A stretch of 64,000 nt of DNA from an uncultured Saprospiraceae bacterium (lineage in GTDB: Bacteria > Bacteroidota > Bacteroidia > Chitinophagales > Saprospiraceae), in the NCBI GenBank assembly GCA_938016265.1, contig CALLWB010000027.1, forward strand, positions 1-64,000, given 5' to 3'. Made by a program: the position numbers and the translations under genes. Numbering within the stretch: position 1 is the first letter of the stretch; every line of letters begins with the position of its first letter. This document shows positions 28,001 through 35,044 of the stretch, piece after piece. The notes under the pieces were generated by a model. It made no database searches. It was not told the origin of the DNA and saw only the letters and a program-made list of their open reading frames with translations.

Positions 28001-30352
28001 CGTAAGCGAATCGCTTTTAAGGCAATGGTCAGCCATACTGAAGTTGATTTTATTGGTAACAAGCGTTAGATTTCGCGGTTGTGAAGCACCAGTAATCCGA
28101 CTATTCTGAACCTGACAATGATAAATACCATCGTTTACAGGGAGGAAGGTGTTTTCATCAAGCGTATTCCCAATTAATACATTATCGCGATACCAGAAAT
28201 AACTAGTATGCTCAGTAGTCTCTGCTCCTAGCACCTGGAGTCGGCCATCCTTAATAAGGATCGGGATGCTGTCCTGTGGAGCATAGCTAAAAGTGGAAAT
28301 ACCTAGATTGCTATCAATATGTTGGTCAAAGTCATTAAAATCGAATTGATTATTTTGAATTTCAAGGTTTTCCAGATTGGGTATAAAACTGTTGTTTAGA
28401 TTGGGAATCGTGCCGGAGAGGTAATTGTTTGCTAGATTAATAGACAAAATGTTTGGCAGATTTGAAAAGGAGGGGATCCGTCCATTCAATTCATTTCCTG
28501 CAAGGTACAAATACCTTAACTCAGGCAAATTCAAATCATTCAGCTTGCCATTCAAATTGTTGCCGGTAGTGATTTGTTCGGTACATCCTGAAACCCCATC
28601 CAGATCAATACAAGTCACCTTACAATTGTCTATTGATACTCCAAACCAGGTACTTACTCGCGTGTTTAAATCCCAGGAGTTTGTCCAGTCTTCTCCATTT
28701 GTTGCGTAATAGAAAGCGACCAATTCCAGACTATCCGCTACCAAACAATCAGCGGAATCAGAAATGCCCTGATAATAACAAAGGGTATCAATACCATAAT
28801 TGTTAACCGCAGTAACGCAGACCTGGTAGACTCCTGCCTGCAAATAGGAGTGCGAAGGCGATGGTCCTTCTGCTAGATTTCCATCTCCAAAATCCCATAG
28901 GTAGGTGTTCCCGTTCCAAGGATAAGTTATATCAAAAGAAACAGACAGACCATTTTTAATACTTGAAAAGTCTGCTTGTGGCAGTTCATCATATACCGCA
29001 TTCCAAAGGTTTAACCTGCCATTACTTAAGCACCTTCCGTAAAACTCATTTTTCTGATCAACAGTAGACAATAACTGGTTTTTGAGTGAAACATAGTCCA
29101 GCGATGGAAATTTAGAGCCAACAGTTGCCAACGCGCCACTTGCAATTGCCGTAGCAGCTGAAGTCCCACCTTTATAGCTATACACCGCATTTGGCAACGT
29201 ACTGAACATGCTGTCTCCCGGAGCAAAAAGATCAACTGATGTTTCCCCAAAATTGGAGTACGCAGCGATCTGATCAAAATGATTCGAAGAGCCAACACAA
29301 ATAATATTGTCCAGTGGGTAAGAACAAGGGAAATAGGGTAGGGCGTCATTATTTCCACCATTTCTATTTCCTGCGGCAGCGACAAAAAGCCGACCATTCG
29401 TTTCCTGTAGAGAAATAGCAGCTTCCAACGCAGCAGATTCTGGGCCTCCTCCCCAACTGTTGTTGGTTAGGAGTACTCCTGCTTCATCGGCATACTGCAA
29501 GGCGAGGTCTATATCCGCTGTAGTAGCATTTGTGCCATTATCCCCGAACACTTTGAGTGCGATCAATTTGACCTTGTTCGATACCCCTGTGATGCCGATG
29601 TGGTTGTTGCTTTCTGCTCCGATTATTCCTGCACAGTGGGTCCCATGACCATGACCATCCATCGGGTTGTTATCTCCGTTTACAAAATCCCAGCCGATGA
29701 AGTCGTCGATGTAACCATTGTTATCGTCATCTATCCCGTTTTCATCATCAGGATCGAAGACCCAGTTTGTTCCATTCCATTCTATCACACGCCCGTCACG
29801 GTCAATGTCTTCACCATAATTTTGCCAGATGTTTTGCACCAAATCCGGGTGTGTCCAGTCGATTCCTGTGTCTAGGATGCCAATCTTTACTTCAGGGCCA
29901 TCCTGATTGGTTTTCCAGGCTTCTGGAGCGTCAATGTCTGCATCCTCAAATCCTCCAGTTTGCCCCAAGTTGTTTAGAGCCCACAGTGTTGGATAGTACG
30001 GATCATTGATCGTGTCCGAATTTAAGTAATAATAGTAATTAGGCTCTGCATATTCGACTCCGGGCAATTGGGAAAGGTGCACTGTCAACTCCTCAAGATT
30101 GCCGATGGTCTTGTTGTTGAGTTGTATGGGGAAAGCTACGTTCCAAAGTTCTTTTTTTGGGGAAGACAGGGACGTGCTTTTGCCGATAGCGAATTGGTTT
30201 TTCAGGTTGGTGCGAGCATTGGAATGGGGATTGGAAAATTTTACAATTATCTCATTAGCAGCAAACGCGGAGCTTTGAGAGGAGGCTTGGTCGATACTTA
30301 AAAACCAACAACTAAAACTAAGAAGCAGGAGGAGCAGACGTATTCTAAACAT
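25061..30352 (-). CDS. Giant modular secreted subtilase (S8, PKD, LRR, Ig-like, two dockerin-like regions)
   Basis: A 1763-residue protein with a signal peptide (MFRIRLLLLLLSFSCWFLS) and an I9-like propeptide (about 30-115). S8 domain about 130-455: Asp in ILDTGIDWTH (about 161), His in GHGTHCAGI (about 236), Ser in GGTSAATAIASG (about 396). Next come a PKD domain (TYLWDFGDGN), two plant-like LRR blocks (YYATNGEDWTNSW and FYHAMDGPNWTTPW starts), Ig-like stretches and a second PKD-like segment. A first dockerin-like region follows (PGDFNFDGTVNFKDY ... DGDGNGVIDTTDANVV), then a SprB-like repeat (PPYSYQWSNGV). It ends in the shared module (FLGGPYETATGKM, HRNHLPVM) with a second dockerin pair (DTNADRFIDASDRS, DINLDGKVDAADRS). 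It probably acts at the cell surface; substrate unknown. Confidence 0.9.
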   Translation of the reverse strand: MFRIRLLLLLLSFSCWFLSIDQASSQSSAFAANEIIVKFSNPHSNARTNLKNQFAIGKSTSLSSPKKELWNVAFPIQLNNKTIGNLEELTVHLSQLPGVEYAEPNYYYYLNSDTINDPYYPTLWALNNLGQTGGFEDADIDAPEAWKTNQDGPEVKIGILDTGIDWTHPDLVQNIWQNYGEDIDRDGRVIEWNGTNWVFDPDDENGIDDDNNGYIDDFIGWDFVNGDNNPMDGHGHGTHCAGIIGAESNNHIGITGVSNKVKLIALKVFGDNGTNATTADIDLALQYADEAGVLLTNNSWGGGPESAALEAAISLQETNGRLFVAAAGNRNGGNNDALPYFPCSYPLDNIICVGSSNHFDQIAAYSNFGETSVDLFAPGDSMFSTLPNAVYSYKGGTSAATAIASGALATVGSKFPSLDYVSLKNQLLSTVDQKNEFYGRCLSNGRLNLWNAVYDELPQADFSSIKNGLSVSFDITYPWNGNTYLWDFGDGNLAEGPSPSHSYLQAGVYQVCVTAVNNYGIDTLCYYQGISDSADCLVADSLELVAFYYATNGEDWTNSWDLNTRVSTWFGVSIDNCKVTCIDLDGVSGCTEQITTGNNLNGKLNDLNLPELRYLYLAGNELNGRIPSFSNLPNILSINLANNYLSGTIPNLNNSFIPNLENLEIQNNQFDFNDFDQHIDSNLGISTFSYAPQDSIPILIKDGRLQVLGAETTEHTSYFWYRDNVLIGNTLDENTFLPVNDGIYHCQVQNSRITGASQPRNLTLVTNKINFSMADHCLKSDSLTLVDFYHAMDGPNWTTPWVLSKSVHLWEGVSLGNCQVVKLVLKNNQLTGTLFDLALPALTQLDLSDNPIRGTIPTFQNLPNLAILDLENTAVKGNVPDFCHLPLLNDLDLSNNHLTFTELAGSPGNVDCISNFIYAPQDSMSTLIENDTIYVNAGGRVNQNTYNWWNNGAVVATIQGDSTHTPAASGYFHCTIENDQITLPQSGQNLVLTSKPILFCKANPSFLADISGMCSGSAATFINQSTFANDFEWYINDSMVATTLNLTYSFQEHGAFKVELIANDGFCSNSFVRQFHVKQGAEELDLPAEQLLCNCGGLVHSGLEEMAGYEWWNSGNLLGSTDTLEITESGIYTLFVIDMCGNVAVDSMEVIVEADDCVWPGDFNFDGTVNFKDYLVLGPAIRENLSGSTRTNPTTQWAPQLSTDWNTSTYYGVDHKHVDGDGNGVIDTTDANVVLSNYGKTRPPDLEIDSCGQNFTAPSISSHLKMLNSNYVIVPYPYLSPTDTTKLIIDMNIEDINGDSVDIFGFYFEMEYDEKDAIADFSNSVLGINNVDMITGSHDYSEESLEIVASLHEGQNRKVKGPVCSAVVTIQDLPNGGNGALQINAPISILKTGETVEITSDVMTYKVNSVESFVPGTTSTTSQDNLKFFINASPFVCDRFTRATVTVLDGGVPPYSYQWSNGVVSRTTYRLGSGTHYVTITDAVGESQVGSINVGENENFQVQLTVGADDVISTAIVTAVDGPAIQDYMWENGQTSETVTGLQSGFHNLTVTSDNCTDVISFYLDEDQLIVKPIAFLGGPYETATGKMRDFLREENLIPIISPYNNSNKIDARVLNIKGNNAIVDWVQVELRDAQDTSVHRMVADALIQRDGDIVALDGVSALKMENLVPAYYHVVLKHRNHLPVMTLTPVLLNASLNSIVDLRTNLLLPGDTNADRFIDASDRSGSWNDRNNAGYLPTDINLDGKVDAADRSSTWNFRNRSW

Positions 30353-30532
30353 AGTGGAGAATTAGTGTGAGCAATTACTATTCTGGCAGGTTAAAAATAC
30401 ACACAACTTGCTATAAATAAAAAGGGAAAATATTTAAATTGTCTCAACAAAATTATTATTATTTAAATAAATTGTTCTGTTTAATAGGTTGGTTGTTAGT
30501 ATTATTTGTCGGATAGGTAATTTATATATTGA

Positions 30533-30574
30533 ATAGTCGCCACCCAAAAGATAAACAATTGGATGGCGGACTAT
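30533..30574 (-). terminator. Stem-loop downstream of the Cys-rich lipoprotein gene
   Basis: TAGTCGCCACCCAA pairs with TTGGATGGCGGACTA (one bulge, one mismatch) across a 9-12 base loop. It lies about 30 bases past the stop of the minus-strand gene. There is no long T-run, so its role as a terminator is uncertain. Confidence 0.4.
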
Positions 30575-30601
30575 CTTGCCAGGATGTAGTATTACTACTA
30601 A

Positions 30602-31144
30602 CTAAACTTCCCCGGGGATTGGACTTTTCTTGTGACAGGATTCCCAAAAATCACAATTTTTACAATCCCAAATATCAATTTTTTCTCCGTCTGAGTTGAT
30701 AACGGTACTTGAAATGAATGGTATACATTCTCCCTCATCACAATTAAATGATTGACAAACTCCGACAGGTCCTTTGGCTGCTACTAATGTACCATTTTGA
30801 TTGTTTAAAAGTAGGAGGTAGGTAGAGCTTTGGCTAGGAGCTTTAGCTAATAACACATTTACAATTTTGCCGTTGGCTAACTTTTGTTCATCGATATTGA
30901 TCTCGGTAAGTTTTACTGTTGGATCCGTTTTTTTGAACCTTGCTTCCAACTCTGCTTTTAGAGCTTCTTTGTTTTTAAATGTGAATTCGCCATTTTTCTT
31001 TGCTCCAATTATCAGGCGTTCGCTTTTTGTGACTTCTTTTTCTGATTGGTCGAAGTAGCTTTCTTTGTCGCAAGCAACAAAAGTAATCGCTGCAAAAGCA
31101 AATAATGCGATTAATAAACTGGATGTTTTAAATAAATTTTTCAT
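30602..31144 (-). CDS. Lipoprotein with a cysteine-rich C-terminus, unknown function
   Basis: I chose the ATG at 31144 (180 residues), which starts a lipoprotein signal peptide (KTSSLLIALFAFAAITFVAC, then DKES). The middle is charged and mixed alpha/beta. The last 50 residues carry six Cys in two groups, CX4CX4C (CQSFNCDEGEC) and CX2CX5C (CKNCDFWESC). Such spacing could bind a metal or form disulfides in the periplasm. I recognise no family. It lies upstream of the giant subtilase gene on the same strand, with about 250 bases between them. Confidence 0.65.
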   Translation of the reverse strand: MKNLFKTSSLLIALFAFAAITFVACDKESYFDQSEKEVTKSERLIIGAKKNGEFTFKNKEALKAELEARFKKTDPTVKLTEINIDEQKLANGKIVNVLLAKAPSQSSTYLLLLNNQNGTLVAAKGPVGVCQSFNCDEGECIPFISSTVINSDGEKIDIWDCKNCDFWESCHKKSPIPGEV

Positions 31145-31523
31145 AGTAAAAGATTTACTAGTTAAGCATACTCTTTTCATTAGGATTTTCTGCAAAATCT
31201 CCTTTGGGGAGCAAGTCGAACCTATCCGTTTTCTTCAAAACTGATACTCCAACATACTCTATTCAATAGGTTGCAACCATATTTTCTGTAGATTAGAAGT
31301 GTGCCCATAAACCAAGAGACTTGTGAGGCTAATTTTGTTAAGTCAATTAGTTACAGGTATTAATTTTCAGTAAGGTAAGCGCAGAAACTGTTCTTAAAAA
31401 GGGAAATTGGGCCTGACTTTCTATTTGTAAAAAATGATATGTAAAATAAAATATTTTATTATTGAGGAATATGCAGCAACATCTCTGTGCTAACTTTAGT
31501 AAATTTGACGGATTCTATATATT
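31145..31523. other. Divergent intergenic region
   Basis: About 380 bases between the lipoprotein and the plus-strand helical-protein gene. TAAATTTG at 31500-31507 is a perfect -7 element for the latter, 17 bases before its ATG, but no -33 TTTG lies at the right distance. Nothing else is recognisable. Confidence 0.4.
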
Positions 31524-32945
31524 ATGAATAAATCGAAATTAATAGTATTATTAAAAAAAATGTCTCTTCGGGAATTAAAAAAGCTCGAGGTAATGCTGGA
31601 ATCTCCCTATTTCAACCAAAATGAAAGTTGTTTAACGTTATTTCTTTTCCTAAAAAAAGAGATTCTGGAAGAAGGTAAAACCCTTAGTCGAAAAGACGTT
31701 TTTGATTATTTGTATCCAAGTAAGAAAAAGCGGGACTCTTCGCTAAGTGTTCAGATGAGTCGGTTGTTTGCTTTCGCCCAGGAAGTTTTGGTGCAAGAGC
31801 AGCTAAGGCTTCGCCCAGAGACCTGGAATTATCTGTTGCTGAAAGGGCTTGGCGAAAAAGGCGATGCAGATACAATTCAACAAATTGGAGAAAAGAGCCT
31901 GCAAAAACTCAACAGCTCACCAAAAAAGAGTCGGGAAGACTTTCAAAATGATTATTTGATTAATCAACTGCTGTATGATTTGTTGGTTACCACAACCCGC
32001 ACGAAGCAACAAAAGCCAGAAAAGGTAGTCGAAGCGCTAGACAACTTTTACCTCATTCACCGATTGCACCTGACTTATGAGATATTAAATGTTCAACAGA
32101 TTTTAGCGCGTGAACTGCCCCAAATGTATATAGATCCGATGCTGGATTTTTGCAAATCTATTTCAACAGATGCAGCACCCCTCATTCAGATGAACCTCCT
32201 TGCCGTTCTACTAGTCGCAGAACCTAATGAAGGGCAACATTTTGAAAATTTCCTGGCACTATTGTCTAGTGATTCTGAGGCGATAACCAATGAAGAGCTG
32301 CATAGCTTATATACCATCGCAGCAAATTATTGTATTCAGCAAATTATAAAAGGCGACCGGTCTTTCTATGAAGAACTGCTACAAATTTATCAACGTATGA
32401 TTGATGAAAAAGTATTGTTCATCACAAAATTTATTCCGCCTGCTCAATTTAAAAACGTCGTCTCGCTAGCTTGTCAGCTGGGCAAGTATGAGTGGGCCCA
32501 AAACTTTCTGGCTGAATACAAACAGTTTCTGAATCCAGAAATTCGTAAGCTAAACTCTGATTATTATCAAGCAACAATTCATTTTTACAAAAAAGAATAC
32601 GAGCAAGCAAGAGAACTATTGATTCAAACCGAAAGTATGGAGGTGTTTTTTGAAATCGGCAGGAAATTTTTTCTACTAAAAATCTACTATGAACTGAAGG
32701 AGGACATTGCGCTCTATCAACTGATTGACTCCTTTCTTTCCTTTATTCGCAAAAATAACTTGCTTTCGACTGCCTTAAAAAAATCCTATCTCAATTTTGC
32801 AAAAATTCTGAAACTGTTGTCCGATTACCGAAATGAACAAAAAAGTAAACAACTCCAAAAAGTGAGCGATAAGCTCGATGGCTATCAACAAGTCAGTGAT
32901 AAACGGTGGCTAATGGCAAAGATTGTGGAACTTGAAAATGGTTAA
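31524..32945 (+). CDS. Cytoplasmic all-helical protein of unknown function
   Basis: A 473-residue protein with no signal peptide or membrane helix. It opens with MNKSKLIVLLKKMSLRELKKLEVMLESPYFNQNES, a pattern I have seen in uncharacterised Saprospiraceae proteins. The rest is helical and TPR-like in character, for example YYQATIHFYKKEYEQARELLIQTE near the C-terminus. I cannot name a function. It is a single gene between oppositely oriented neighbours. Confidence 0.7.
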   Translation: MNKSKLIVLLKKMSLRELKKLEVMLESPYFNQNESCLTLFLFLKKEILEEGKTLSRKDVFDYLYPSKKKRDSSLSVQMSRLFAFAQEVLVQEQLRLRPETWNYLLLKGLGEKGDADTIQQIGEKSLQKLNSSPKKSREDFQNDYLINQLLYDLLVTTTRTKQQKPEKVVEALDNFYLIHRLHLTYEILNVQQILARELPQMYIDPMLDFCKSISTDAAPLIQMNLLAVLLVAEPNEGQHFENFLALLSSDSEAITNEELHSLYTIAANYCIQQIIKGDRSFYEELLQIYQRMIDEKVLFITKFIPPAQFKNVVSLACQLGKYEWAQNFLAEYKQFLNPEIRKLNSDYYQATIHFYKKEYEQARELLIQTESMEVFFEIGRKFFLLKIYYELKEDIALYQLIDSFLSFIRKNNLLSTALKKSYLNFAKILKLLSDYRNEQKSKQLQKVSDKLDGYQQVSDKRWLMAKIVELENG

Positions 32946-33002
32946 TAGTGACCAGAAATCATTACTTTGATGTTCATAAAATAAAAGGTAACCAATAGCT
33001 AA

Positions 33003-34244
33003 TTACTCAGGAACATACGATTGCTTATTCCTATTGTTCCAGGCCTGACTGCGCTCCACAGCGTCACATACCCCATCAAGATTGGAATCTTCAGAAAGGT
33101 AGCCAGTTTGGTTTCTGTTGTTCCAGACGATGGAACGATCGGAAGCATCGATGGTTCCTGCTTGATTTAAATCACAAGCATAGAGACCAAAAATACCAGG
33201 ACTAACCATCTTTTGGGCATTAGGTCCGCCTAGATTGCCAAACGCAGATCCGGTAGTAAAGTCGTGGGAGACCGATATATAGCTTAGTGCTGACAGGGTA
33301 CCGGGAGTCATGACTGTCAGGTGGTTTCTATGTCGAGCAACTACGTAATAATTACCAGCAGGGATACCAGAGAAAAATACAGGAGAAGCACCATCCAAAT
33401 CAACCACCTTGCCATTGGCAAGCAGTAAAGCAGATCTTGTTGCAAGTATCACTGACGGGTCGTCTGGCGCACCCAGCTCTAGGAATACCCAGTCCACCAC
33501 GGCATTAGAGCCATTGACGGCAAAGACTGGCGGATCAATGACTTCTCCACCGTCTGTTGGGTTTTGCTGGAATCCTAATGTAGAAAACGGTTCTTCCAAC
33601 GGGAGAATAGAGTTCACCCGAAGGTGATCATTCATTAATCCAGTAGAACTATTGTATGGCCCTTCTAGCAAAAGAGTTAAGTCAAAACCCACGGCTTCCT
33701 GTATGGTTACTCCAATTATGCCCCATCCTGAACCACTACTTCGAAGGATGGTAACAGAGGTAACATTAGAACGTTCTATCGTGACATTCTGATAAGAATA
33801 GTTAGCACCATTAGATGCGGTATTTGACCCAATAATACAACCTCCGGAAAACAATACTCCAGTAGGACCAGGGGATCCGTAGGTGGTGTTGCAGATCACT
33901 TTTGTATCATAAGATGCAGTACTCGAATTAAGTGGATAAGGAGAATTGTTTACAATAAACTCACCTGTATCGTCCGAATTCATACCCCAAACTCTAATCG
34001 ATGGATTGGTCTGCGGAGTAACAAAGTTTATGGTCATGGAATGCCCGTTTCCATTCATCCAATAGGTAGGATCAAATCCTGAGCAGCCATAGCTCTGAAA
34101 GGAACCTCCTGAAAAGGTATAGGAAAGAATACTTGGGGCCGCAGAATCTGCCCGGACAAAAAGTGGTTGTCCACTTGCCACCCCAGCGAAAAAAAGTAAT
34201 AGAATTCCAGGCACAGATATTTGAATACTAAAGATCGTCTTCAT
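33003..34244 (-). CDS. Secreted beta protein ending in the shared dockerin module
   Basis: A 413-residue protein with a signal peptide (PGILLLFFAGVASG). Residues of about 25-185 are a beta-rich, Cys-containing domain of unknown family. Residues of about 185-413 are the shared module in its clearest form: LLLEGPYNSSTGLMNDHLR, AVVDWVFLELGAPDDP, YYVVARHRNHLTVMT, then two calcium-loop-like segments (DLNQAGTIDASDRS and DSNLDGVCDAVERS), each followed by a WNNRN motif. There is no T9SS type A domain. Of the four module-bearing proteins this is the shortest, so it is the simplest one for defining the module. No operon partner. Confidence 0.8.
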   Translation of the reverse strand: MKTIFSIQISVPGILLLFFAGVASGQPLFVRADSAAPSILSYTFSGGSFQSYGCSGFDPTYWMNGNGHSMTINFVTPQTNPSIRVWGMNSDDTGEFIVNNSPYPLNSSTASYDTKVICNTTYGSPGPTGVLFSGGCIIGSNTASNGANYSYQNVTIERSNVTSVTILRSSGSGWGIIGVTIQEAVGFDLTLLLEGPYNSSTGLMNDHLRVNSILPLEEPFSTLGFQQNPTDGGEVIDPPVFAVNGSNAVVDWVFLELGAPDDPSVILATRSALLLANGKVVDLDGASPVFFSGIPAGNYYVVARHRNHLTVMTPGTLSALSYISVSHDFTTGSAFGNLGGPNAQKMVSPGIFGLYACDLNQAGTIDASDRSIVWNNRNQTGYLSEDSNLDGVCDAVERSQAWNNRNKQSYVPE

Positions 34245-34619
34245 TTTAATGGAGTTTTGATGCCGCCTGGGTGGGAAAATGGCATACTGTTACCTAAATA
34301 TAAATATTTTTAGCAATATTTATGGTAAGTTGTTTTTATTAATTTTGGACGAATATAACTTTAGCTTCTATGAACTCATTCGTGCTACACGGAAAAAATT
34401 CCTGGCTTCTGTTGCGCTGACTTCATTCGCCTGAACGAGCTACCAACTAAAATCCAGAGAACAAATTCAAACTGATGCGAGCGACTGAAGTCACCGTTAG
34501 AGATACACGCTCTATTTTAGTTATGAATAAACAGGAATACTAATTAGTCCTAAATGATATTGGAAGAACTCCAATAACTTTTGCAGTTTTCAAAGAAAGA
34601 ATACTCATTTACGCAATAC
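34245..34619. other. Intergenic region, no gene seen
   Basis: About 375 bases 3' of the Fur-family gene and 5' of the minus-strand secreted-protein gene. TGACTTCA (near 34420) and TGAAGTCA (near 34485) form an 8-base inverted pair about 60 bases apart, of uncertain meaning. No protein-like ORF is present. Confidence 0.35.
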
Positions 34620-35042
34620 CTACTTACATTTATCACAGACACCAGTCACCGAAATGGAGATTTGGTGGATGTCATACGCAGGAAGAGCAATTTCAATTTT
34701 TGCATGCAATTCTTGACAAGTAACGGCCAGACAAACCAAACATTTGAAGTGGATATGTTCGTGGTTGTGGTTTTCTTTGTCGCAGGTTTTTCCACAAAGC
34801 GCGTAGTACGTTTCGTTATTTTCTTTGTAGGCCTGATGAATAATGCCCTGGCTCATCAGCGAGTCAATCGTCCGGTATAAGGTGACCCGATCAATTTTTT
34901 TCATGGTATTTTGAATAGCTGAATAGGGCATCGCTGCCTGATGTTGGTCCAGATTTTCAAGCAACTGAATCCTGGTAGAAGTTGCTTTTAGATCTCTACT
35001 ATGGAGTAGCTCTTTGAAGTATAGTCGGTTGGTCGATTCCAT
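34620..35042 (-). CDS. Fur-family metal-dependent repressor (Fur or Zur)
   Basis: A 140-residue protein with an N-terminal winged helix (TSTRIQLLENL, DRVTLYRTIDSLMSQGII) and a C-terminal dimer/metal domain. The metal-binding segment HNHEHIHFKCLVC and the final CDKC supply two CxxC pairs for a structural zinc. It is the last gene of a three-gene operon with a TonB receptor (2 bases between the genes) and a lipoprotein. A palindrome sits at the operon promoter, so autoregulation together with a metal-uptake receptor is likely. Whether it senses Zn or Fe cannot be settled from sequence; I lean to zinc. Confidence 0.88.
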   Translation of the reverse strand: MESTNRLYFKELLHSRDLKATSTRIQLLENLDQHQAAMPYSAIQNTMKKIDRVTLYRTIDSLMSQGIIHQAYKENNETYYALCGKTCDKENHNHEHIHFKCLVCLAVTCQELHAKIEIALPAYDIHQISISVTGVCDKCK

Positions 35043-35044
35043 AG

